From: Enterocloster clostridioformis
Lineage (GTDB): Bacteria > Bacillota > Clostridia > Lachnospirales > Lachnospiraceae
Direction of reading: 5' to 3'
Assembly (NCBI RefSeq): GCF_020297485.1
Contig: NZ_JAIWZC010000001.1
Coordinates: 682,001 to 746,000 of the forward strand
DNA length: 64,000 nucleotides
Shown here: positions 55,683 to 63,711 of the stretch, one piece after another
How the letters are laid out: each line of letters starts with the position of its first letter
Numbering within the stretch: the first letter of the stretch is position 1
Program-made: the position numbers and the translations under genes
The notes under the pieces: generated by a model
What the model saw: the letters and a program-made list of their open reading frames with translations, nothing else
The model's database searches: none
What the model was told of the DNA's origin: nothing

Positions 55683-56583
55683 TATCATCCGCATTGGAAC
55701 AAGAAAAAGCGCGCTGGCGCTGATTCAGACACAGCTTGTAGCTGATGAATTAAGGCAGGTCTGTCCTGGCATACAGGTGGAAATCGTGACAAAGGATACC
55801 CTGGGCGATCGGATACTGGATAAGCCTTTACAGGAATTCGGGGGCAAGGGTGTCTTTGTATCTGAGTTCGAGCAGGCCATACAGGAAGGGGTCATAGACC
55901 TGGCGGTCCACAGCGCCAAGGACCTTCCCATGGAGCTGGCCGAAGGACTGACCATTGCAGCGGTATCCGGGCGGGAAGACCCGAGAGATGTGCTGGTCAC
56001 CATGAGAGGCCATGAGATTCAGCCGGAGAGCATGGTCCGCATCGGCACCTCCAGCCCAAGGCGGCAGCTTCAGGCCGGGTTGATGTGTAAAACACTGTGG
56101 CCGGGGGCTGCCGGGACAGAATGCAGCACCCTCAGGGGCAATGTGCATACCCGGCTCAGAAAACTGGAAGAGGGGAACTTTGACTGCATCATCCTGGCGG
56201 CTGCCGGATTAAAGAGACTGGGACTGCTTGAACAGGATACCTACGAATATACCTTTCTCAATCCGGAAGAATTCATACCTGCCGGAGGCCAGGGCCTGAT
56301 GGCGGTGGAGGCAAAAGCAGGAACCATGGCTCACAGCCTCACCCAGGCCATGGACCATGCCCACGGACGCCTGTGCCTGGAACTGGAGCGGAGAGTCCTT
56401 AAACTGCTGGATGCCGGATGTCATGAGCCTATCGGCATCTACTCTGTCCCTGATAATGGGCAGTTGGAGGTATGGGGCATCAGCAGCCGCAGGGGAGAGG
56501 TAAAGAGGATTCATATGACCGGCGGTACGTCCCGGGAGGATATGGAAAAACTGGCGTTAGAAGCATGGAAAGGATTGATGTGA
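55675..56583 (+). CDS. hemC: Hydroxymethylbilane synthase (porphobilinogen deaminase)
   Basis: A 302-residue enzyme that polymerises four porphobilinogens. It begins IIRIGTRKSALALIQTQLV, carries the catalytic Asp in HSAKDLPME, binds the dipyrromethane cofactor through a Cys in LDAGCHEPIGIYS (about residue 240), and shows GTSSPRRQLQ. It overlaps the upstream gene and is two bases from the next, so translation is coupled. It feeds sirohaem and perhaps cobalamin synthesis. hemA and hemB are not in the window. Confidence 0.95.
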   Translation: MNDIIRIGTRKSALALIQTQLVADELRQVCPGIQVEIVTKDTLGDRILDKPLQEFGGKGVFVSEFEQAIQEGVIDLAVHSAKDLPMELAEGLTIAAVSGREDPRDVLVTMRGHEIQPESMVRIGTSSPRRQLQAGLMCKTLWPGAAGTECSTLRGNVHTRLRKLEEGNFDCIILAAAGLKRLGLLEQDTYEYTFLNPEEFIPAGGQGLMAVEAKAGTMAHSLTQAMDHAHGRLCLELERRVLKLLDAGCHEPIGIYSVPDNGQLEVWGISSRRGEVKRIHMTGGTSREDMEKLALEAWKGLM

Positions 56584-56584
56584 T

Positions 56585-58165
56585 ATGGAGAATACGGGAA
56601 TGGTATATCTGGTAGGCGCAGGTCCGGGAGACCCGTCTCTGATGACCCTGAAGGGCCGGGCGCTTCTTAGCGCCTGCGGCGCCCTGGTCTATGACCATCT
56701 GGCATCCAGACGGTTCCTGGAATGGGTGCCCTCCGCATGCCGCAAAATCTATGTGGGCAAGCAGGCCGGGCATCACTCCATGAAACAGGATGAGATAAAC
56801 GCGGTTCTGGTGGAACTGGCCCTTTCAGGGCTTACAGTGGTTCGTTTAAAGGGCGGGGATCCCTTTGTGTTCGGGCGGGGCGGCGAGGAAATCCAGGCAC
56901 TTGAAGCCCACGGTATTCCCTACGAAACCGTTCCCGGCGTGACATCCGCCATAGCGGTCCCGGAATGCGCCGGGATACCCGTAACCCACCGGGGGGTAAG
57001 CAGAAGCTTCCATGTGATTACAGGCCACACCCTGGACGGAAAGGACTGTCTCCCCCCTGAGTTTGAAACATACGGGTCCCTGCCGGGCACTCTGGTGTTC
57101 TTAATGGGCCTGGGACAGCTTCCGGCCATTACAGCCAGGCTGATTGGGGGAGGATTGGCCCCGGACACGCCTGCGGCTGTCATTGAAAAGGGCACGCTGC
57201 CGGACCAGAAGGTAGTCCGGGCGCCGCTTTCAGGGATTCACGCCAAGGTCATGGAGGAGGGGATCGGCACCCCGGCCGTAATTGTTGTGGGCGAAACCGC
57301 CTCCTTTCATATGAACTGCGATATGAAATGCAGTTTTACCGGTCCTCTGGCCGGATACAGAATCGGCATGATTGGCACACGGCATTTTACAGACAGCCTT
57401 GGGCATGCCCTGGAACAGGAGGGAGGAGAGGCCCGCCCAATCCTGGAAATGGAAGTGATTTCCCATGCAGCAGATCCTGCCATGCAGGAAGCTTACAGGA
57501 ACCTGTCCGCGTATACATGGCTGATATTTACCAGCGCCAACGGCGTGCGCCTGTTCTTTCAGGGAATGCAGCAGGCCGGCAGGGATTACCGCTCACTCGG
57601 TCATGTGAAATTTGCCGTTATCGGCGACGGCACCGGCAGGGAACTGGCGAATTTCGGTTTCCACGCAGACTATATGCCGGATTCCTTCTGCGCAGAGGCA
57701 CTGGCGCAGGGGCTGGCATCCGTCCTTACCGGCAGCGACCGTATCCTGATTGCCCGTTCCAGGGGCGGCTCCCCGGTTCTTACCAGAATACTGGAAGAAG
57801 CCGGACTGGTTTATGATGATATTGCTCTTTACCAGGTGGAAGGCCGGCCGGTGAATGAGCAGAGTACGGAGGATACAGAAGGTCCGGCGGATGCCAAATC
57901 TCCGGAGGAAGAGGGATTTGATTACATTACCTTTGCCAGCGCATCCGGGGTAAGGGCTTACCTTTCAAGTGGCCTGGTTATAAAACCAGGACAAAGGTCA
58001 GGGCATACAAAGCTTGTATGCATCGGGGATATAACGGCAGAAGAGCTAAAAAAGCATGGAACAAAAGCAGATATCACTGCCGGAACATACCATATACAGG
58101 GATTGGTGCAGGCCATTGTGAAAGACGCCATATCCCGTAAGACGGAGGGACCGGCATCTGTATAA
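56585..58165 (+). CDS. cobA/hemD: Uroporphyrinogen-III C-methyltransferase fused to uroporphyrinogen-III synthase
   Basis: A 526-residue bifunctional protein. Residues about 1-245 are a SAM-dependent methyltransferase (VYLVGAGPGDPSLMTLKG; VVRLKGGDPFVFGRGGEE; GVTSAIAVPECAGIPVTHR) that makes precorrin-2. Residues about 255-520 are uroporphyrinogen-III synthase, recognisable from TWLIFTSANGVRLFF and YITFASASGVRAYL. Such fusions are common in clostridia. Together with hemC and the dehydrogenase, it completes a path from porphobilinogen to sirohydrochlorin. Confidence 0.94.
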   Translation: MENTGMVYLVGAGPGDPSLMTLKGRALLSACGALVYDHLASRRFLEWVPSACRKIYVGKQAGHHSMKQDEINAVLVELALSGLTVVRLKGGDPFVFGRGGEEIQALEAHGIPYETVPGVTSAIAVPECAGIPVTHRGVSRSFHVITGHTLDGKDCLPPEFETYGSLPGTLVFLMGLGQLPAITARLIGGGLAPDTPAAVIEKGTLPDQKVVRAPLSGIHAKVMEEGIGTPAVIVVGETASFHMNCDMKCSFTGPLAGYRIGMIGTRHFTDSLGHALEQEGGEARPILEMEVISHAADPAMQEAYRNLSAYTWLIFTSANGVRLFFQGMQQAGRDYRSLGHVKFAVIGDGTGRELANFGFHADYMPDSFCAEALAQGLASVLTGSDRILIARSRGGSPVLTRILEEAGLVYDDIALYQVEGRPVNEQSTEDTEGPADAKSPEEEGFDYITFASASGVRAYLSSGLVIKPGQRSGHTKLVCIGDITAEELKKHGTKADITAGTYHIQGLVQAIVKDAISRKTEGPASV

Positions 58166-58219
58166 CCTGTAGTTATGAACAATATATAAATAAAGTATAA
58201 AAAAAGTGTTAAAATATCA

Positions 58220-58248
58220 TTGATTTTTCTGTGTTAAAGTGGTAAACT
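58220..58248 (+). promoter_or_regulatory. Possible promoter of the T-box leader
   Basis: TTGATT (58220-58225), 17-base spacer, TAAACT (58243-58248). The leader RNA would begin near 58255. Confidence 0.45.
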
Positions 58249-58254
58249 TCTTGA

Positions 58255-58568
58255 CATCAAGAGTTTGATACTTGAGAAAAGCAATGACTGGGACATGTCA
58301 TGGTTTCAGATTCCGGCACAGAGAGCAGCCCGGCTGGTGGAAGGGCGCGCGCGAGGAATCATGGCCTCACCCAACAGCTTCTGTTTTGAACCCCTTTCCT
58401 GAGAGGGAGGATAGTAGGGATGGACGGGTTTCTTTCCGTTAACAAAGATTCCGGCTGACTGAGAGCAGCAGGAACTTAAGGGGCTGTTCTTTTAACGGGG
58501 CGGCAAACAGAGTGGTAACGCGGATTGATTCGTCTCTGCATCGCAAGGTGCAGGGACCTTTTCTTTTT
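58255..58568 (+). promoter_or_regulatory. T-box riboswitch leader upstream of cstA-like gene
   Basis: The T-box sequence AGAGTGGTAACGCGG is at 58509-58523. A terminator stem (58532-58540 with 58549-58557, one G-U pair) and T-runs at 58559-58568 follow. Upstream are a stem I with a distal loop (AGAGAGC...GGCTGGTGGAAGG) and the base stem GATTCC/GGAATC near 58310-58364. Uncharged tRNA would pair here and let transcription go on. The specifier codon could not be fixed by eye. Confidence 0.85.
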
Positions 58569-58674
58569 ACGGGCCCGGTCATTATTCTTTTCAGGGCAGG
58601 ATGCTGCGGCATGATGTTGAGGCATTGCCTGAACAAACTCTTTGAAACCTACTTTATATATGTGAGGAGACTTG

Positions 58675-60393
58675 ATGATGAATGGTTTAGTGATGATGCT
58701 TTTAGCCGTAGTGGTATTAGGCGGTGCCTATTTGCTTTACGGCAGATATCTGGCAAAGAAATGGGGCGTTGACCCCGATGCAAAGACACCGGCCTATGAG
58801 ATGGAGGACGGTGTGGACTATGTGCCGGCTGATACCAATGTGGTATTCGGCCACCAGTTTGCCTCCATTGCGGGAGCAGGCCCCATCAACGGACCCATCC
58901 AGGCCGCCATGTTCGGCTGGCTGCCCGTCATGCTGTGGATTCTTCTGGGAGGCGTATTCTTTGGCGCGGTTCAGGATTTTGCCGCCATGTATGCTTCCGT
59001 CAAGAACAAGGGCCGTTCCATAGGCTACATAATCGAGGTCTATATCGGCAAGCTTGGTAAAAGGCTGTTCCTTTTATTTACCTGGCTGTTCTCCATCCTG
59101 GTAGTGGCTGCCTTTGCTGACATTGTGGCAGGCACATTCAATGGTTTTGATGCCGCCACCGGCGAGAGAATCGCTGCTAACGGAGCCGTTGCCACCACAT
59201 CTCTTTTATTCATTGCATTTGCGGTTGTATTGGGATGCTTCCTGAAGTATGGAAAATGCAGCAAACTGGTAAACACCCTGGTTGCCATCGGCCTTCTTGT
59301 GCTGGCTGTTGCGCTTGGACTGGCGTTTCCCGTCTATGTGCCCCAGAGCGCATGGCTCATTTTCGTATTCCTGTATGTGATTGTTGCCTGCGTGACTCCG
59401 GTATGGGCCCTGCTTCAGCCCAGGGATTATCTGAACAGTTACCTGCTGCTGGCCATGATTATCGGTGCGGTTCTGGGAATATGTGTTTATAATCCGGCCA
59501 TCAACCTTCCCTCCTTTACATCATTTGTATTTACAGATGCAAAGGGAAATATTTCCTATCTGTTTCCAACCCTGTTCGTGACAATTGCCTGCGGCGCCGT
59601 ATCCGGCTTCCATGCTCTGGTATCCTCCGGAACAGCCAGCAAGCAGATTAAAAATGAAAAGAACATGCTGCCGGTATCCTTTGGCGCCATGCTGTTAGAG
59701 AGCCTTCTGGCCATCACCGCGCTGATTGCTGTGGGTGCGCTGGCTACCAGCGAAGGCCTTCCCACCGGTACGCCTCCCCAGGTATTTGCTAAGGCCATCG
59801 CCATGTTCCTTACCGCACTGGGAATGCCGGATTCCATCAGCTATACGCTGATAACGCTGTCCATTTCCGCATTTGCATTGACCAGCCTGGATTCAGTGGC
59901 ACGTGTGGGCCGTATTGCTTTCCAGGAATTTTTCACCAATGATGATATTGATCCGGCAAAGCAGAGTTCCCTGAACAAGGTGCTGACAAACAAATACTTC
60001 TCCACCATACTGACACTGGCTCTCTGCTATGCGTTATCCAGGGCAGGTTATGCAAGCATCTGGCCGCTGTTCGGCTCTGCCAACCAGCTGCTTTCCGCAC
60101 TGGCCCTGATTGCCTGCGCCGTATTCTTGAAAAAGACCCACAGACAGGGCGTTATGCTCTGGGGGCCCATGGTCATCATGCTGGGCGTCACCTTTACGGC
60201 CCTGACTCTCAAAATAAAGGACCTCGTATCAGCCCTGTCAAACCAGTTTGTATTCGGCAATGCCCTTCAGCTGGTGTTCGCAATTCTTCTTCTGATTCTG
60301 GGCGTGATTGTTGCCTTTGAAGGCATCCGCAAGCTTTTGGCTAAGGATACGGAGGCTGATAAGGCGGCTTCAGACAAGGGCGTGACTGCGTAA
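58675..60393 (+). CDS. CstA-family carbon starvation transporter
   Basis: A 572-residue membrane protein of the CstA family, which includes peptide and pyruvate transporters. About fourteen to sixteen hydrophobic segments are seen. Conserved segments are FGHQFASIAGAGPINGP, AAMFGWLPVMLWILLG, QDFAAMYASVKNKGRSIG and a FGSANQLLSALAL motif. The start could be the ATG at 58675 or 58678, with GAGGAG just upstream. The T-box leader means expression rises when a certain tRNA is uncharged, which favours amino-acid or peptide uptake over pyruvate. Confidence 0.88.
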   Translation: MMNGLVMMLLAVVVLGGAYLLYGRYLAKKWGVDPDAKTPAYEMEDGVDYVPADTNVVFGHQFASIAGAGPINGPIQAAMFGWLPVMLWILLGGVFFGAVQDFAAMYASVKNKGRSIGYIIEVYIGKLGKRLFLLFTWLFSILVVAAFADIVAGTFNGFDAATGERIAANGAVATTSLLFIAFAVVLGCFLKYGKCSKLVNTLVAIGLLVLAVALGLAFPVYVPQSAWLIFVFLYVIVACVTPVWALLQPRDYLNSYLLLAMIIGAVLGICVYNPAINLPSFTSFVFTDAKGNISYLFPTLFVTIACGAVSGFHALVSSGTASKQIKNEKNMLPVSFGAMLLESLLAITALIAVGALATSEGLPTGTPPQVFAKAIAMFLTALGMPDSISYTLITLSISAFALTSLDSVARVGRIAFQEFFTNDDIDPAKQSSLNKVLTNKYFSTILTLALCYALSRAGYASIWPLFGSANQLLSALALIACAVFLKKTHRQGVMLWGPMVIMLGVTFTALTLKIKDLVSALSNQFVFGNALQLVFAILLLILGVIVAFEGIRKLLAKDTEADKAASDKGVTA

Positions 60394-60517
60394 AAGGCGT
60401 GTGACGCGCAGAAAGCCGGAAGTGGGAATAATCCCGCCTTGCTGAAACATGATAATAAATAGCGCATTGTTTTTTGATAAAATATACGGATACAGGTTCC
60501 GGAAAGCAGGATGGAAA

Positions 60518-61276
60518 ATGAAACGCAGATACAAATGGCTCCGCATATTGGCCGCGCTGGTAGTTTTGGCAGCCTTTGCTGCCGGCATCATGGCTTATCT
60601 GATATGGAACGGACGGATTCTCTTAAATAATCCTTCCAGAACCCGTTATCCGGTGCGCGGTGTGGATGTGTCCCATTATCAGGGAGAAATTGACTGGGTA
60701 GTACTGGGGCAGCAGGATATTGATTTTGCTTACATCAAAGCCACGGAGGGCAGCTTCCATATAGATGAGAAATTTTCTCAGAACTGGTCCGGGGCGGCCC
60801 TGTCAGGACTGGCTGTGGGAGCATACCATTTTTTCAGCTTTGACAGCAGCGGAAAAGACCAGCTGGCGCATTTCATTCAGTGTCTGCCCCCCGGGGACGG
60901 GATGCTTCCGCCGGCAGTTGACGTGGAGTTTTACGGAGACAAGGCTACCAATCCTCCAAACCCGGCGGATGTGGGGCTGGAGCTTGCGGTCCTGCTTGAA
61001 GGTCTGGAAAGACAGTACGGGATGGTTCCTGTCATCTATGCCACGGAGGAATCCTGGAACCTGTACATCCGCGGAAGATTTGACCAATATCCCCTCTGGA
61101 TTCGCAACGTAAAGACAAAGCCCCGCACAGACGGAAAACCATGGCTGCTGTGGCAGTATACCAACCGCCAGCGTCTGGCGGGATATGAAGGAGAAGAGAC
61201 CTTCATTGACATGAACGTGTATTACGGAAGCCGTGAACAGTGGGAAACCTGGTACGGGAATCGTAATAAATCGTAA
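60518..61276 (+). CDS. Membrane-anchored GH25 family lysozyme
   Basis: A 252-residue protein. A basic start and one transmembrane helix (about 10-32) anchor a GH25 muramidase domain. Family motifs are RGVDVSHYQGEIDW, FAYIKATEG, AVGAYHFFSF, PAVDVEFYGD (catalytic Asp-x-Glu) and PLWIRNVKTKP, then LLWQYTNRQRLAGYEG. The start at 60518 is chosen because the residues before it do not fit. The enzyme would cut its own wall for remodelling. It lies 124 bases after the transporter gene. Confidence 0.9.
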   Translation: MKRRYKWLRILAALVVLAAFAAGIMAYLIWNGRILLNNPSRTRYPVRGVDVSHYQGEIDWVVLGQQDIDFAYIKATEGSFHIDEKFSQNWSGAALSGLAVGAYHFFSFDSSGKDQLAHFIQCLPPGDGMLPPAVDVEFYGDKATNPPNPADVGLELAVLLEGLERQYGMVPVIYATEESWNLYIRGRFDQYPLWIRNVKTKPRTDGKPWLLWQYTNRQRLAGYEGEETFIDMNVYYGSREQWETWYGNRNKS

Positions 61277-61295
61277 GGAGGAGCAACGATTTTAT

Positions 61296-61828
61296 ATGGA
61301 ACCAACAACAGATGAATTAATAAAATCTATACCTCATATTCCCAGCGTGATACGCGCTGGAGCAGCAGTCCTCTGGGCATTTCCAAGGACACCATGGGAA
61401 GTTCCGGATGCCTGACCAGCTGTATCGCCGCATCCCTGACCGCTCAGGGAATACACAGTTTTTCACCGGGGGAACTAAATCAGGTTTTCAATGAAAATAA
61501 TGTTTACAACGGCCAGGGCTCCATTGTGTGGAAGGAACTGGAACAGGCATTGCCCTATGCCAGGGTCCGGCTGGACTGCGGTACAGCCAGTGAGAGCATC
61601 GACCGCCTGCTGGAAGAAAAAATGTATCCCATTGTAAAGGTAAGGCGGAAAAGCGGAGCAGTGCACTGGATTATGCTCACGGGTACGGAAAAGGATACTC
61701 ACGATATCACGGCCATGGATCCCATTGACGGGTTTGTTCACATGAGTGATTATGATAACCGTATCTATGGGGTCAGGGTAGTGACCGGCAGCGTGGAAAC
61801 ACTGGAAACTAACGGCGCTTGCCTATAA
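61296..61828 (+). pseudogene. Frameshifted C39-like (papain-type) cysteine peptidase domain protein
   Basis: The main frame reads QRDTRWSSSPLGISKDTMGS and then SGCLTSCIAASLTAQGI, the active-site region of bacterial C39-like peptidases, followed by VHWIMLTG with the catalytic His and a DPIDGFV segment. In this frame a TGA at 61313 leaves no proper start. The only start with a ribosome site (ATG 61296 behind AGGAGGAG) is one base out of phase, and one extra A in the run near 61321-61325 would join them. It is therefore probably inactive, although a frameshift event cannot be excluded. Confidence 0.65.
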
Positions 61829-62032
61829 GCTTGATGAGGAGAAAAACACGGTCACATTCTACGATGAATCAGAAAAATCGTATCCTTACCGTTAGAGGAC
61901 CTGGACAGAAGCCGCATTCAGGATGTCATTTACACTGATTTCGTGGCCTTTAAGCCGAACCAGACCGTTATCCGGGATATTGAAAAGGCGGGGACTGATT
62001 TCGGGATTAAATTGCGCTTTACGACATTTTAG
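61812..62032 (+). pseudogene. Decayed gene fragment of unknown function
   Basis: One frame encodes LAYKLDEEKNTVTFYDESEK to a TAG near 61893. After a shift of one base the text continues sensibly as LEDLDRSRIQDVIYTDFVAF to KLRFTTF and stops at 62030-62032. No start codon or ribosome site precedes it. It looks like the 3' part of a lost gene; no family was recognised. Confidence 0.45.
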
Positions 62033-62081
62033 GTTTTTGGACATTTTAAGAACAATTTACAAACATTCTACACAATCCCTC

Positions 62082-62112
62082 TTGACTTGGAGTTGACTTT
62101 AAGTTGTAGACT
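62082..62112 (+). promoter_or_regulatory. MerR-type promoter with operator in an over-long spacer, upstream of the DUF362 gene
   Basis: TTGACT (62082-62087), a 19-base spacer, and TAGACT (62107-62112). The spacer holds an imperfect dyad, CTTGGAGT-TG-ACTTTAAG (62086-62103). This layout is diagnostic of MerR/NmlR-family control. The merR gene at 63337-63711 is the probable regulator. Confidence 0.8.
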
Positions 62113-62266
62113 CTCATTATATCCAGGATTTATCACCCCAACAGGCCATCTGTCAGGGGTTTTACCTGTCCTGGACATTCTGCACCACAGTCTGTAAGAA
62201 CTGCTGAAATGCAGACTGCCGATATGCGGACTACAGCCTGACAACATTTCAAGGAGGACAATCATT

Positions 62267-63145
62267 ATGTCTATTGTTTACATGACAAAGGAAATCACAC
62301 CGGAAAGCCTGGTCCGGATGTACCATGCATTGGGTATCTCGTTACCCGGCAGCGTTGCGGTGAAGATCTCCACAGGTGAACCGGGTGGCCGTAACTTTCT
62401 GCAACCAGAACTTATCAGGAACCTTGTACAGGAACTTAAGGGTACCATTGTTGAGTGCAACACTGCCTATGAGGGAAGAAGGAACACTTCCAAGGCTCAC
62501 TGGGAAACCATGCGGGACCATGGGTTCACAGCCATTGCACCCTGTGATATCCTGGACGAGGAGGACCACATGCCCCTTCCGGTAACAGGCGGTTTTCATC
62601 TGACGGAAAACTATGTGGGCTCCCATCTTCAAAGCTATGATTCCATGCTCATGCTTTCTCATTTCAAGGGCCATGCCATGGGAGGCTTTGGCGGAGCCTT
62701 AAAGAACATGTCCATTGGCCTGGCATCTTCTTACGGCAAGATATGGATTCATTCTTCCGGCACCAGCACCAGGTTTGAGGATGTATTCACAGCTGACCAC
62801 GATTCATTCCTGGAATCCATGGCGGACGCTGACCGCTCCGTCATGGACTATATGGGCCGGGAAAATATAGTGTACATCAATGTGGCCAACCGTTTATCCG
62901 TGGACTGCGACTGCGACGCCCATCCACATGATCCGGAAATGGGGGACATCGGCATTTTCGCCTCCACTGACCCTGTGGCCCTGGACCAGGCGTGCGTGGA
63001 TGCGGTATACGCTTCTGAGGATGGCGGAAAGGCTGCTCTGATAGAGCGAATAGAATCCCGGAACGGGATACACACCGTGGAGGCCGCCCATTCTCTTGGC
63101 CTTGGCAGCCGCGGATATGAACTCAGATGTATCGATTCATACTAG
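62267..63145 (+). CDS. DUF362 domain-containing protein
   Basis: A 292-residue protein of the DUF362 family (function not established; some members sit near iron-sulfur or cofactor genes). Conserved segments are VAVKISTGEPGGRNFLQPEL, SHFKGHAMGGFGGALKNMSIG and STDPVALDQACVDAVY. The ferredoxin-like Cys motifs found in some members are absent; the Cys/Asp cluster VDCDCDAHPHDPEMGDIG is the only metal-like spot. The ribosome site AAGGAGG is strong. It is preceded by a MerR-type promoter, and its stop codon lies in the CTAG flank of a fold-back element. Confidence 0.85.
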   Translation: MSIVYMTKEITPESLVRMYHALGISLPGSVAVKISTGEPGGRNFLQPELIRNLVQELKGTIVECNTAYEGRRNTSKAHWETMRDHGFTAIAPCDILDEEDHMPLPVTGGFHLTENYVGSHLQSYDSMLMLSHFKGHAMGGFGGALKNMSIGLASSYGKIWIHSSGTSTRFEDVFTADHDSFLESMADADRSVMDYMGRENIVYINVANRLSVDCDCDAHPHDPEMGDIGIFASTDPVALDQACVDAVYASEDGGKAALIERIESRNGIHTVEAAHSLGLGSRGYELRCIDSY

Positions 63146-63308
63146 TATGACCCACGTTAAATGCCTTGCTGGTTCGGTGAGGATGATTTTTTGAGAGTGC
63201 AGGTGCAAAAACGGAGGCGTAGTGGGTTCTACGCTGAGTATTTTGCACCTGTGCTATCGGAAAATCAGACCAGCGAAACAGTAAGGTGTTTAGTGTGGGT
63301 TATACTAG
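63142..63308. mobile_element. Fold-back element, MITE-like or structured RNA element
   Basis: Bases 63146-63304 form one long imperfect palindrome (TATGACCCAC at the left, GTGGGTTATA at the right) centred on a 6-bp hairpin at 63217-63234 with a TGGGTT loop. CTAG occurs on both sides (63142-63145 and 63305-63308) and could be a target-site duplication. Most mismatches between the arms are G-T, so the RNA would pair almost throughout, about 70 bp. No transposase is encoded. No second copy was seen in the window. Confidence 0.75.
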
Positions 63309-63336
63309 ATTACAGTGTAAAGGAGCTGATGAAGGT

Positions 63337-63711
63337 TTGACCATAGCAGAGGTAAGCAGACAATATGACATATCGGCCGATACACTGCGCTACTATGAGC
63401 GAATCGGCCTTCTTCCCCATGTGGGCCGCACGTCCGGCGGCATCCGCAATTATTCCGAGGATGACTGCCATTGGGTGGAGTATATCAAGTGCATGCGCAG
63501 TGCAGGGGTTTCTGTGGAGACATTGCTGGAATATGTGACATTGTTCCGTCAGGGAACCTCCACCATCCAGGCCAGAAAAAACCTTCTTCTGGAACAGCGG
63601 GAGCGGATTGTGGCCCGAATCAATGAGCTGAACCAGGTCCTGGCAAGGCTGGACTGGAAACTGGACGGCTACGAGGAACGGATGCTTAGATGCGAGGAAC
63701 ATTTGAAATAG
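63337..63711 (+). CDS. MerR family transcriptional regulator
   Basis: A 124-residue MerR-type activator. The TTG start at 63337 is chosen because the family begins MTIAEVSRQYDISADTLRYYERIGLLP; AAAGGAG lies 11 bases upstream, a loose spacing. The winged helix (1-70) is followed by a coiled-coil dimer helix (about 78-118). No C-terminal effector domain is present. A Cys near the end (MLRCEEHLK) could be redox- or electrophile-sensitive, as in NmlR-type members. It probably controls the MerR-type promoter of the DUF362 gene. Confidence 0.88.
   Translation: MTIAEVSRQYDISADTLRYYERIGLLPHVGRTSGGIRNYSEDDCHWVEYIKCMRSAGVSVETLLEYVTLFRQGTSTIQARKNLLLEQRERIVARINELNQVLARLDWKLDGYEERMLRCEEHLK

Noticed and set aside
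58255..58568. Assigning a proline (CCC) or phenylalanine (TTC) specifier codon to the T-box
   Set aside because: The GAACCCC segment near 58388 could be the specifier loop or part of stem I pairing with GGTTTC. Manual folding gave no unique answer.
61394..61828. A separate intact 144-residue gene starting at ATG 61394
   Set aside because: The ATG lies inside the conserved active-site segment, has no ribosome site, and the frame continues upstream with family-like sequence, so it is part of the frameshifted peptidase.
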